From positions 15,014 to 58,647 of IMG/VR virus record IMGVR_UViG_3300003852_000012: a stretch of DNA of 43,634 nucleotides, one strand, 5' to 3'. Under the pieces are notes generated by a model, which was given only the letters and a program-made list of their open reading frames with translations, did not search any database and was not told the origin of the DNA. The stretch is from a virus. Within the stretch, counting starts at the first letter, position 1. Every line of letters begins with the position of its first letter. The position numbers were made by a program, and so were the translations under genes. This document shows positions 15,939-24,200 of the stretch, one piece after another.

Positions 15939-16433
15939 TTAAACACCTTTCGTATTTTGGTTTTTGGACTCATCCATTTTTTTGACAATATTTTGAATCT
16001 TTTCAATTAATAAAATATAGAATTTAAAATCTGATAAATTTCTACTAATATGAGGGATCAATTCGTATACTCCATTTGACATAATAGTCAGTTCAACATC
16101 AGTAAATTCACTCTTAACGGTAGTGATTTCATTTCTTAATGTTATACCAACGCCGTTTTTAATGCCGTCTTCCAACTCAACTACCCTGGTATGTAATTCA
16201 TTTTTTCTTTTAGATTCTTGTTCTATTTTTTGATAAAGAGTTAAAATTGAGGTTTCTTTTTGAGCTATATTTTCTTCTAATTTATCTATACCTTTTCTAA
16301 GGTCAATAATTTCATTATCTCTCATTGATATAAATTTATCTTTTTTTAACAACATCTTTATTTGAATAAAAATAGTACCAACGCACCCAATTATAAAAAA
16401 GAATAATAATATAATATAAAATAATGTATGCAT
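15939..16433 (-). CDS. Membrane-anchored coiled-coil protein
   Basis: This 164-residue protein has one N-terminal membrane segment (residues 3-27, LFYIILLFFFIIGCVGTIFIQIKML). A long heptad region follows (about 45-95, LRKGIDKLEENIAQKETSILTLYQKIEQESKRKNELHTRVVELE), then a short helical C-terminal domain. The architecture recalls RmuC-like or spanin-like anchored coiled coils, but no family is identified. AAGGGG precedes the ATG. It is coupled to the nuclease-fusion gene (stop and start adjacent), so it may tether or regulate that enzyme, or the linkage may only be operonic. A large structured RNA lies just upstream. Confidence 0.78.
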   Translation of the reverse strand: MHTLFYIILLFFFIIGCVGTIFIQIKMLLKKDKFISMRDNEIIDLRKGIDKLEENIAQKETSILTLYQKIEQESKRKNELHTRVVELEDGIKNGVGITLRNEITTVKSEFTDVELTIMSNGVYELIPHISRNLSDFKFYILLIEKIQNIVKKMDESKNQNTKGV

Positions 16434-16481
16434 TACATCCCCTTTGAATATGAATTAAAAAAGATAATACAACTAATTTTG

Positions 16482-16976
16482 ATATAGTTTAACTTGAACG
16501 ACCACGTACGGCGGAAGCGTCTTGCATCAAAGGTCTCAAAGCGCCACTTAATATTAATGTTCACGACACAGCCGGAAGACCTATCGAATGTGTAAGCATG
16601 GCAATCAAACACCTCTTAGAGGTGGAGGATTGCTATGCTATGAGATAGGATACTGAAGGCTGTGCAGGTGAGAACGTAGAACCCCGATGATAGCCATTTG
16701 ACATACCGAGGTTTCATATAACTTTAGTGATATGAAACCGAGGCTCGTATCATCTTCTAAGCCATCGCGTAAGCGTATGAGCGCAAGAAGATGATATATT
16801 CAATGGCTATCGAGAGCGTAGATGCGCAACGAGTCGTAGTGTATTTCAGGTTTACCTGACATACACGTAGATCGTGGAGCATCGTAGCGTTGGTGAATAC
16901 GTTCAATTAATATTTTGTGACGCCCTTTGATGCAAGGAGCGGTCGCCGGTAGTGGTCGTGAGAGTCTAAACTATTG
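16482..16976 (-). ncRNA. Large structured non-coding RNA 1 (about 490 nt)
   Basis: No credible gene lies in 16434-17042. Instead the stretch folds as nested long-range helices. ATAGTTTA (16484-16491) pairs with TAAACTAT (16967-16974). ACGACCAC (16498-16505) pairs with GTGGTCGT (16952-16959). CTTGCATCAAAGG (16521-16533) pairs with its exact complement at 16924-16936. Inside are a multi-stem domain (CACAGCC/GGCTGTG, CCTATC/GATAGG, GCAATC/GATTGC, CACCTC/GAGGTG) at 16566-16665. A second domain is closed by GATAGCCATT/AATGGCTATC (16688-16811), with an internal GGTTTCATAT/ATATGAAACC hairpin. A third domain contains the TCAGGT/ACCTGA hairpin. Orientation is inferred from a minus-strand promoter-like motif at its upstream end and minus-strand neighbours. 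It resembles ornate phage RNAs such as GOLLD or ROOL in size and context, but I cannot assign it. Confidence 0.8.
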
Positions 16977-17011
16977 TTTATATTATTTATCTAGTCAACG
17001 AAGCGTTGACC
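16977..17011 (-). promoter_or_regulatory. Hairpin plus TATAA motif upstream of RNA 1
   Basis: On the minus strand, TCAACG-CTT-CGTTGA (a 6-bp stem with a 3-nt loop, 16995-17009) is followed 10-11 nt later by TATAAA, and RNA 1 begins right after. An equivalent block precedes RNA 2. The shared spacing suggests a promoter or an operator-promoter pair rather than a terminator, since no U tract follows the stem in either direction. Confidence 0.55.
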
Positions 17012-17042
17012 AAAACAATCTTGTATTAATCTTTTTCTTTAT

Positions 17043-17396
17043 TTAAGATGTTTCTACATTTAATGGCCAATAACCCTTTTCTTTAGGTCCTGTCATTTCT
17101 TCAGGCTTGGCTTTTCCAGAACTAATTACGGTTCTATTAATAGTATCAACGCAAATTAAAGAACCCCTAAATGAGAAATGGATAAATTGATCTAATTTAT
17201 CAGATAGTTTATCATCTGTTAGTTCACCTCTTTTTAAAATATTAACTTCTTTTGGTTTAAATGCAACAATGCAACCATCCGCATTTTTCGGTTCAACGAT
17301 ATATTCATTGTTATTTTTAATAAATTCAATAGGATCTACTCCATCATTAACTTTAACTACTGCGTGACATAAAACTTTTGCATTAAATGTCGGCAT
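17043..17396 (-). CDS. Hypothetical protein between structured RNAs
   Basis: This 117-residue soluble protein is not recognised. Predicted beta strands dominate the N-terminal half (FNAKVLCHAVVKV, GCIVAFKP) and the middle (LICVDTINRTVIS). The C-terminus is Pro/Lys-rich (GKAKPEEMTGPKEKGYWPLNV). AAAGGAACACA precedes the ATG. It lies between RNA 3 (upstream) and RNA 1 (downstream). It could be expressed from a transcript starting with RNA 3, and a role binding one of the RNAs is possible but unsupported. Confidence 0.75.
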   Translation of the reverse strand: MPTFNAKVLCHAVVKVNDGVDPIEFIKNNNEYIVEPKNADGCIVAFKPKEVNILKRGELTDDKLSDKLDQFIHFSFRGSLICVDTINRTVISSGKAKPEEMTGPKEKGYWPLNVETS

Positions 17397-17439
17397 TGTG
17401 TTCCTTTCATCTAATTAAAGCAATATACTTAATATTGAA

Positions 17440-17680
17440 TGTGTAAAATTAAGGGGCGAATCCAAATCCGCACGGGTTTGGATGAGCCTATTGGGGTTTT
17501 CCCTATATTTTTTTTAGAGAAAATCATACTAGACGAAACATCTAGCACTTTTAACTATATTGCTTTTTTTTGACATTACTAAAAATCGACACGCTCATTG
17601 AAAAATATGTTTCTAGAGTTTAATTGCCACGTACTCGTGAGCAATTAAACGTGAGAAACATGATTTTCAATGTCGTCTAC
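17440..17680 (-). ncRNA. Structured non-coding RNA 3
   Basis: The gap 17397-17727 holds a long composite hairpin. CATTGAAAA (17596-17604) pairs with TTTTCAATG (17664-17672), ATGTTTCT with AGAAACAT, and GTTTAATTGC (17618-17627) with GCAATTAAAC (17641-17650), topped by CACG-TACT-CGTG. Further along (minus-strand direction) come a CTAGA/TCTAG hairpin (17529-17545) and ATCCAAATCC/GGGTTTGGAT (17460-17483), which may end the RNA. On the minus strand TATAAT (17683-17688) lies just upstream of the large hairpin. The RNA could be independent or a structured leader of the 117-residue gene. Confidence 0.65.
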
Positions 17681-17727
17681 TTATTATATAAGCGCAAGCG
17701 TCGAAACAACGCCCAATACTTCTAATG

Positions 17728-17994
17728 TTAAATAATTTCAAAATGATTTCTAATAAGATTCGACATATTAAATATACTAACAGTAGCTTTGTTGTTAAAA
17801 ATTGGTTTTAATTTGCGGTCTGGTTTTATTATCCTGCCATCAGATATTTTCTGTAAATTATGTAATTTAATATAATTCCAGATTTTTTGCGTTATCTGCG
17901 GCCTGGTTAAAAGTCCATTTCCAACTATTTGAGCTAAATGATTGTCGGGTTTAACTGGTTTCATGAAATCTCTGCTTAATGTTTTTTTTGGCAT
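17728..17994 (-). CDS. SWIB/MDM2-domain protein
   Basis: This 88-residue protein consists of a single SWIB/MDM2 domain. The pattern FMKPVKPDNHLAQIVGNGLLTRPQI, then IWNYIKLHNLQ, then GRIIKPDRKLKPIF, then MSNLIRNHF matches the family closely (L..I.G....R...KIWDYIK.NLQD....I..D..L..IF). SWIB domains are best known in eukaryotic chromatin remodellers, in plants and in Chlamydia; phage copies exist but are uncommon. It is thought to mediate protein-protein or DNA contacts near nucleoid or chromatin. AAAGGG precedes the ATG. It lies directly downstream of RNA 2 and upstream of RNA 3. It might cooperate with the helicases or topology enzymes. Confidence 0.88.
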   Translation of the reverse strand: MPKKTLSRDFMKPVKPDNHLAQIVGNGLLTRPQITQKIWNYIKLHNLQKISDGRIIKPDRKLKPIFNNKATVSIFNMSNLIRNHFEII

Positions 17995-18053
17995 AATTAT
18001 ATTCCCTTTTTAATAAATTTATTTTTTTTTGCATAACTAAGATTGATTAAATG

Positions 18054-18527
18054 ACTGGAGGATGGCTCAGTTGCAAGGCTCGACACGAACCCAGAATAAT
18101 CTGAAGCTGTTCGATCATGTCGAAGATCACATTCGATTGATCGATCGGATTCAGATTATTAGTGAGTGCGAGCCGTTAGTTATATTTTGCAGCACTGAAA
18201 TCAATCGCAAAGCTTGTCATGTTCTAATACCGGCGACGACTAACGTTTGGACCTTTCGGAGGAATCTCATACATAGATCACTATGTATGAGATTACCTCT
18301 GAAGAGGTCCTAACGTTGTCGAAAGCCAGTTTAGAACTATGACGGGGCTTTGCGATTGATTTCGAGCTAAAAAATATAACGTGTGCAATGGCCATCCTCC
18401 CGAATACAGCTAGTCACGATAGCATCTAATAAAATTAAATCGTACCCTCAGATAAGAAAGCTGCAGGCAGCGTCTTAGATGAGGTGTCGATTTAACTTTA
18501 TTAGATGCGTCCCAGTCGTGACGATCG
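18054..18527 (-). ncRNA. Large structured non-coding RNA 2 (about 475 nt)
   Basis: The gap 17995-18586 folds into two big domains. Domain A is closed by GGAGGATGGC (18057-18066) with GCCATCCTCC (18391-18400). It includes AATAATCTGAA/TTCAGATTATT, AAATCAATCGCAAAGC (18198-18213) with its exact complement (18347-18362), and the 13-bp AATCTCATACATA hairpin (18263-18294). Domain B (18413-18522) has GTCACG/CGTGAC, GCATCTAATAAA/TTTATTAGATGC, TAAATCG/CGATTTA, CCTCA/TGAGG, and a tip GCTGC/GCAGC. A frame across 18062-18313 on the plus strand is a by-product of the stems. Minus orientation is inferred from the upstream promoter-like motif. The class is not recognised. Confidence 0.8.
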
Positions 18528-18559
18528 ATTATACTTTCACTATCCAACGAAACGTTGAA
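18528..18559 (-). promoter_or_regulatory. Hairpin plus TATAAT motif upstream of RNA 2
   Basis: On the minus strand, TTCAACG-TTT-CGTTGGA is followed by TAGTGAAAG and TATAAT (18528-18533), then RNA 2 begins. The block aligns with the one before RNA 1 (TCAACG-CTT-CGTTGA, then TAGATAAA and TATAAA). Both have matching order and spacing within 1 nt. This argues for a shared promoter type for the two RNAs. Confidence 0.55.
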
Positions 18560-18586
18560 CAAAAAAAACATCTTATGCAAAATTTA

Positions 18587-19675
18587 TTATTTATCCGGCG
18601 ATGCTGAAGGAGACAATAATGTTTCAGCAGCCTTTTTACTTAAATCTTCTGGAATAATATTTTTTTCTATAATAATAGATTGAGTGGTAGACTCCTCATC
18701 TGCATTGGATCCAAAATTGATAGCAATTTCGCGTTGAGAGTCTATATCTAATGGGACAGTTTCCGCTTCAGTAGCATCTGTTAAAGCCAGTCGTGACGCT
18801 TCAAGTAATCTGTCACTGGCATCACCAAGTAGCGAAACAGATCCAGCCTCGCCTATCATTCTGGATTGTTTTGCTTTAGCTGCCAATCCTCTTTTAATAG
18901 GTTCCATAATAGAAGTTGAAAAATCTGGGGTTGGTTCCATATCAGTAATAAATACATTTTTTCCACCAGATTTAACTTTTCTTTGTATTAAAAAAACCTT
19001 AGCCCCAAACAATCCATCAAATGGAAGTTCACGACCGGCCTCTATTTGTTTTACCATATGAGCAGCTCGCATTAATGTCATCAAATCATAAAATGATGAT
19101 TCGATACCTATAATGGTATTAATGCTTCTAGTTTCAAATCGATATGGATTTGGAGACATATCAATAATTGGAAAACATTTCATCAATCCCATAGGTTTGC
19201 ATTTTCCAGCTTTGAATTCCGGACAATTTTCATATAAACAATTTTTCTGCTGCCATGTTCGATCGTTGCCATTAATTGTTAAATATTTTGCCAAAGTTCC
19301 TATACCATGACTTTTACATAAAAGTCCTTCAGTCCCAGAATACATACATAATGAACTTTCCCACATTTCAGTAAAATCTTTATATAAACAAACCACTTCT
19401 ATTCTTCTTGGCAGAGGATTATTGTTGCAGCTTTGTTCTAACATTTTTTGAACAGACTCATTTAAAACCCAATCTTTAACTGCAACTATTTGTTGAGTCA
19501 TGCCTATTCTTTGGTTTTTTATAACTTCTTTTAATATTCTAAAGAAGCCCGCTGGAACCGGATGATTTTCCTTATTAGGCCCTTCATTAGGGGCGTACCC
19601 AGTCGATATTTTACCTTTGTATTTAGTAACCTTGTTCATTACTCCATCTTCAGAATGAGTAAGTCCCTTAATCAT
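18587..19675 (-). CDS. Recombination directionality factor-like / metal-binding phage protein
   Basis: This 362-residue protein resembles the phage family often labelled 'recombination directionality factor-like' or 'hydrolase/metal-binding protein' (Gp3-like). It opens with MIKGLTH and contains the typical central Cys block: LCMYSGTEGLLCKSHG, then CLYENCPEFKAGKCKPMGLMKCFPIID (about residues 108-172). It continues with YRFETRSINTIIGIESSFYDLMTLM. Those cysteines probably bind zinc. The C-terminal 80 residues are acidic and low-complexity. In such phages it usually sits with single-strand binding and replication genes, as here. GGAGG precedes the ATG. A role in excision is not implied, since no integrase is visible. 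Confidence 0.7.
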   Translation of the reverse strand: MIKGLTHSEDGVMNKVTKYKGKISTGYAPNEGPNKENHPVPAGFFRILKEVIKNQRIGMTQQIVAVKDWVLNESVQKMLEQSCNNNPLPRRIEVVCLYKDFTEMWESSLCMYSGTEGLLCKSHGIGTLAKYLTINGNDRTWQQKNCLYENCPEFKAGKCKPMGLMKCFPIIDMSPNPYRFETRSINTIIGIESSFYDLMTLMRAAHMVKQIEAGRELPFDGLFGAKVFLIQRKVKSGGKNVFITDMEPTPDFSTSIMEPIKRGLAAKAKQSRMIGEAGSVSLLGDASDRLLEASRLALTDATEAETVPLDIDSQREIAINFGSNADEESTTQSIIIEKNIIPEDLSKKAAETLLSPSASPDK

Positions 19676-19736
19676 AGTTCCTCCGTAAAAAAAGATTAGC
19701 TGGTTTATTATAAAAAAATAAACCAGCCATAAAGAT

Positions 19737-20462
19737 TTAGAAAGCTTCCATATCAGGAATGTTGGGTGCCGCTACTACACCACTATTTTGCGCCTCTTCA
19801 TATGAAATATTTCTATCAGAAACATTCATATTCAAAGCGGGATCAATTGTGGCGTTTGCATTTTTCATATCAAACGATACGCTTTTTTCAGATGGCGTAG
19901 CGACAGCAATATCTACAACTGACAATCTTATTTTATCATCAGTGCCCTGCTTTTCGTCTACAGTGACCAACACTCTTTGCTTCATTTTATGATCTTTTAT
20001 TAAAACGAATTGATCATTCTTCCATTCGAATTTAGGCATCAACCATTCCTCAAACCACTCCTGCGTCATATCAAGATGGGTGGTTCCAGTTAGAATCATC
20101 AAACGCGGCTTGGTATACATTAGAATTTTATCAATATTTTCTTGACTTTTATCTTTAGGGACCAATACGATATTCATAAATATAGATGCACCTTTAGGAA
20201 CCTTATCGGTCCCATCAACAACTTTAAAACTAAGAACTAAATTTAAGCTACCCTTCTTGGGAGATATGAAAATATCAGGAAAACATACGGTTTTATTGGT
20301 GTCTCTTTCTTTGTATGAAAATGCCGGAATTTCACACACATATTTCCCAGGATAAGCTATAGCAACTGCGCCCATTTCAGATCTTGCATTATCGGCTCCG
20401 CTTTGCAATCTCTTCTTTTCTTCCTGGCTGACTTCTGAAAAAAACTGACTTAAATCACTCAT
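19737..20462 (-). CDS. Putative ssDNA-binding / replication accessory protein
   Basis: This 241-residue soluble protein has an OB-like, beta-rich central region. It runs from GKYVCEIPAFSYKER through LNLVLSFKVVDGTDKVPKGASIFMNIVLV to RVLVTVDEKQGTDDKIRLSVVDI (about residues 38-190). A disordered acidic tail ends in PNIPDMEAF, as single-strand binding proteins often do. I read it as a ssDNA-binding or DUF669-like protein, but no family motif is decisive. A GGAGG site precedes the ATG, and a clear TATAAT promoter motif lies about 30 nt upstream. It lies between the primase-side genes and the RDF-like gene, which fits replication. Confidence 0.6.
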   Translation of the reverse strand: MSDLSQFFSEVSQEEKKRLQSGADNARSEMGAVAIAYPGKYVCEIPAFSYKERDTNKTVCFPDIFISPKKGSLNLVLSFKVVDGTDKVPKGASIFMNIVLVPKDKSQENIDKILMYTKPRLMILTGTTHLDMTQEWFEEWLMPKFEWKNDQFVLIKDHKMKQRVLVTVDEKQGTDDKIRLSVVDIAVATPSEKSVSFDMKNANATIDPALNMNVSDRNISYEEAQNSGVVAAPNIPDMEAF

Positions 20463-20491
20463 GGTTCCTCCATAAGTTAAGGTTAATTACT

Positions 20492-20508
20492 CTATTATAG
20501 TTATTACA
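20492..20508 (-). promoter_or_regulatory. Promoter upstream of the putative ssDNA-binding gene
   Basis: On the minus strand it reads TAATAACTATAATAGAG, with TATAAT at 20494-20499. It belongs to the same AATAAC-TATAAT-AG motif seen near 37401 (GAAATAACTATAATAG). It lies about 30 nt upstream of the ATG at 20462. Confidence 0.6.
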
Positions 20509-20530
20509 AATGTTCGTTAATAATAACTAA

Positions 20531-21211
20531 TTAAAACGGGATGCCATCATAAAACGAATTGTCTATTACAGATCTGGTCCCCGCATCAATTGGCTTATAT
20601 TTACTCAACACTTCTTGAACATTAACGGTATTGGCCTTTATTTCTTCCCAATCCGTCTCAATTAAATCAATACTATTTTTAAACCCATGCGTATATTCTA
20701 CTCTTACATTATCAACTCTTAATCCTATAGGTTCAGGATCAAACATTGATAATTTATTTAATAATTCTGGTGGTACATATTGTAATTTATGAAGCCTTAG
20801 AACATCTTCATCGGTAATTACAAGAATTTGTAACATTTCTTTAATAAACCAATCGGTACTTTTAAAATCATTTGTCTTAAATACCGAATGTACCACTAGA
20901 TAGTCTTTCATTCCAGGTGTTGACAGTATCTTTGCTTTCAACATTTTTTCCTTAGTTTGTTCAACATAATACACTGCCGAATTTAATTCTTCCCATTGCA
21001 TCAATTCATTTTTATAAATCTTACAATACTTTTCTTCAATATAAAAATCCAATACGGATTTTAATTGTTTATATTTCCAATTATACGTATCAACTTCTTC
21101 TTTAGATCGAATTTTGCCTACCAGGTCGTCCAAATCTCTCTGTAGCCTCAATGATAATAGAGTTTTGTTGATTTTTGACACACTCAAGTATATTGGATGT
21201 AGGGGCTTCAT
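20531..21211 (-). CDS. Hypothetical protein overlapping the primase-helicase 3' end
   Basis: This 226-residue protein is not recognised. The ATG at 21211 has GGAG about 8 nt upstream. The gene then overlaps the last 110 nt of the primase-helicase gene in another frame, which is long for a phage. The next in-frame ATG is 72 codons later and would remove the charged N-terminal helices. The middle is helical (YYVEQTKEKMLKAKIL). The C-terminus ends SFYDGIPF, which recalls the acidic IPF tip used by single-strand binding proteins to recruit partners. Position suggests a replication accessory, perhaps a clamp-loader- or primase-associated factor. Confidence 0.7.
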   Translation of the reverse strand: MKPLHPIYLSVSKINKTLLSLRLQRDLDDLVGKIRSKEEVDTYNWKYKQLKSVLDFYIEEKYCKIYKNELMQWEELNSAVYYVEQTKEKMLKAKILSTPGMKDYLVVHSVFKTNDFKSTDWFIKEMLQILVITDEDVLRLHKLQYVPPELLNKLSMFDPEPIGLRVDNVRVEYTHGFKNSIDLIETDWEEIKANTVNVQEVLSKYKPIDAGTRSVIDNSFYDGIPF

Positions 21212-24200
21212 TACCTAACTCCAATCTTTTTAATAACCATATGTTGAATTGTTTAGTTTTTCTATAAGTACCCTTTTTGGATCTGGTAAAACAATTTTTT
21301 GATACAAGCAGATTGATAAGTTTAGGGGTACTTTCATATATCTTAAGTCCTATACTCTGCAATTTAACATTATTAACATCGGGAATATATAAATCTTTTG
21401 TTTGCACTCGCTCCAAATAGTCATAAAACATTTGTTGTATATGTTTTTCAGTAAAATCATCATCGTAAATGAGTTGATTAATATCTATGTATTTACAGAT
21501 ATTATTCATAAAAGCCATGTCGCCTAATTTTTCAGAGGCCCGCTTCATCTTAGAATAGTGGTCCATCTGCATATTTGGGTGACAATATATTTGGTCTAAA
21601 AATTCTACTATATAATCAAGATGTTCTATTTTCGTATATATTTTATCCCAATCGTCTTCCGGCATAGACGCCAATCCGCCAGCTAATGCCATAGACATTC
21701 TCATTAATTTAGCTCGCATTTCCTGATTAACCAACTGTGTGGATTCATGATATTTAATAAGCATTTTTTTCATATACTTATCGATGGCTTCTTCAAAACC
21801 TTCTTCAAATACATATTGATCGGGTTTTCTTGAATAAATCCAACGTATCAATGTCTGACATTGAAGCTCGTTAAATTCAGTGTTTATTTGTTCATATGAT
21901 GAAACATATGAAGCTGCGGGAACATCGCTTTCCCGAACAATAAGCACTATATCAAAACGAGATAGAACCTCATCTTTTACACAAAAATCCTTAACACCTA
22001 TAATTCCATAGGGTGGATTCTTTTCATTTTCAGAACGCATAGCCCTGGGATTTGAGAGCATTATTTTTCTGGTTCTTGCTAATACTTTACCAGAAGCGAT
22101 GCCATCAATAGAAGCAATGCCCTCTGAGCGACAACCGGTTAAATCAATCAACGTTTTAATATCAACGTTGCTCAATTCATCTATAATAATTAAACCGCCA
22201 TCATTCATTGGTATTTTACCCCATGAAACCATTGGTCTGTTTAATCCCGTTCTAATGCCGCCCAACAATCCTGAACGAGTAACTGCGGTAGATCCAGTCA
22301 CCATATCACCCATTTTATAATGATTTCTTAACCATTTAGTTATCAATGTTTTGCATGTTCTTGTATCTCCAATAATAAGAGCTTCTACCCATCCTCTGGT
22401 GATTCCTGGTAAAAGTTTTTTATTATTAATTTGCAATGGAGAGAAGAAAACCAAATCTTCTACAAAAAACATTTCTCGCCTTTCAGTTACACCGCAGGCG
22501 TTGGCGAATATGTCATATCGCCTTTTAAGATGCTGTTTAATAGTTTCATTTGGCTTTGGCTTAAAAACTTGCAGAATTTCATAATTCTGCTGATCCATTT
22601 TAAATGTATCAATACAAGTCGCTATTGGTTCGGCTTTATGGCAAAATAATACGCTTTGCTGGCCATTCCAAGATGTGGTTAAAACGGCCTCAAATTCATA
22701 AGATCGATTAGGATAAATATCCTTTTCAACCATATAAGCGTCCATATCAATAGCTGTAAATGTCTGTCCGGCCGAATCGGTAGGATCGCCAAATTCGTTA
22801 ATATCTTTAACCAATCTGACGTGTAAAAGTTTTTCATGAGCCAAATCTTGAATAATAGCGCTTTTACAGTGGTCATTAATCTGACACAATTTTTTAATTT
22901 GCTGTAATTTCTGATTTTCAGTTACTTCTACAAGTCCTAATATATCGTGTTCGGTAGCTTTAATATAAGTGGGATCATTTTCAAATTCCTTGGGTAGCTC
23001 CCGTTCAATATGTAATGTTTGACTAGAAGCTTTGTTAAATCCTGATAATGTAGGTAATTTGCAATATCTGCACATTGTCGTAACATTGTCGGGATTGCAC
23101 ATTGCGCCACATTTAACACCAATTTCTTTAGGATATAAAATGGCCCTTCCATCAAAATCTCCCACTGACGCCACTAAACGAATGACCTTACTACCATCAA
23201 AACTATAATACTTTGGCATTCTTGATTCTTGTAAGGTTACTTTAAAAATTTCTCTGGATGTCCTGTCTGTATTTTGTGTATATACTATTGTTTCTTTTTC
23301 TAAAGCATAAAACATATCAATGGCTTCTTTACCAAACCCATTTTTTACCATAAATTCGGTAAAATCTTTTTCCGCTCTTTTCATTTTTTCTTTACCATCT
23401 TTAGAAATCTTAATCATTTTATTAGGATCTAATCCATTAGGATTTATTTCTGATATATTAAAATTAATGATTTTAACCTGTTTAACATATTTATATAGAG
23501 AATCAGCTAACTTTTTTGACGCGATCATTCCTGAATCGTCAGCATCCAGACAAACAACTGTTTCTTTTCCATAAAACAATTGTTTGGCTTTATCTTCTCC
23601 AAATATCTTATCTACGTCCGTCATGGCTTCACTCCCTAATGTTACCGCCCCGTCTATTCCCATAGCTAAAGCGCAATAACAGTCAGGTTCGCCGGCAAAG
23701 AAATAGATCTTTTGGTGAGTAAAGTTATTGATAGGCATTGGACCATATCCAAGCCCTCTATGAGGATAACTCCACTTGAAATCAGTATTAGGATTGCGTG
23801 GATCATATGCTTTCAGGTTAATTAATGAACCATCAGCACCGATCTGGGGAAAGATAAATTTTCCCTTGTCTGTTAATCCCAATTTGTATTTCTTGATTAC
23901 TTCAGGAGTAATTCTGCGGGTTTCATGTAGATAATTTAAAGCTTCAGTATCCTTCAATAATCTATCTACCATCTCGTTTAATTCAGACATAGGTAATGAT
24001 GTTGTCTCTTTTATTATTTCTGTAAGGCTGCTCGACAACATCATAGGCTTACCGCGCTCTTTTACTCTTTCTGTTTGAAGCCTGTCAAATAGTTCACATA
24101 TCTGTTTTGAATTCTTTTCATAGTCTGGATCGCTAAGTTCTTTGCTGAAATTTATTTTATTCTGCAAACCTAAAAAATCGATAATAAAATCAGTATATGA

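Noticed and set aside
16680-16815. A GTPase-centre (L11-binding) rRNA mimic inside RNA 1, suggested by GGCTTAGAAG on the minus strand
   Set aside because: Only about 10 nt match, and here they lie in a simple stem with a different partner, unlike the rRNA fold.
16994-17010. The TCAACG/CGTTGA hairpin as a terminator
   Set aside because: No T run follows the stem in either direction, and the same block precedes RNA 2 at promoter-like spacing.
18062-18313. An 83-codon plus-strand frame in RNA 2
   Set aside because: It crosses exact inverted repeats of the structured RNA, has no ribosome binding site, and runs against all neighbouring genes.
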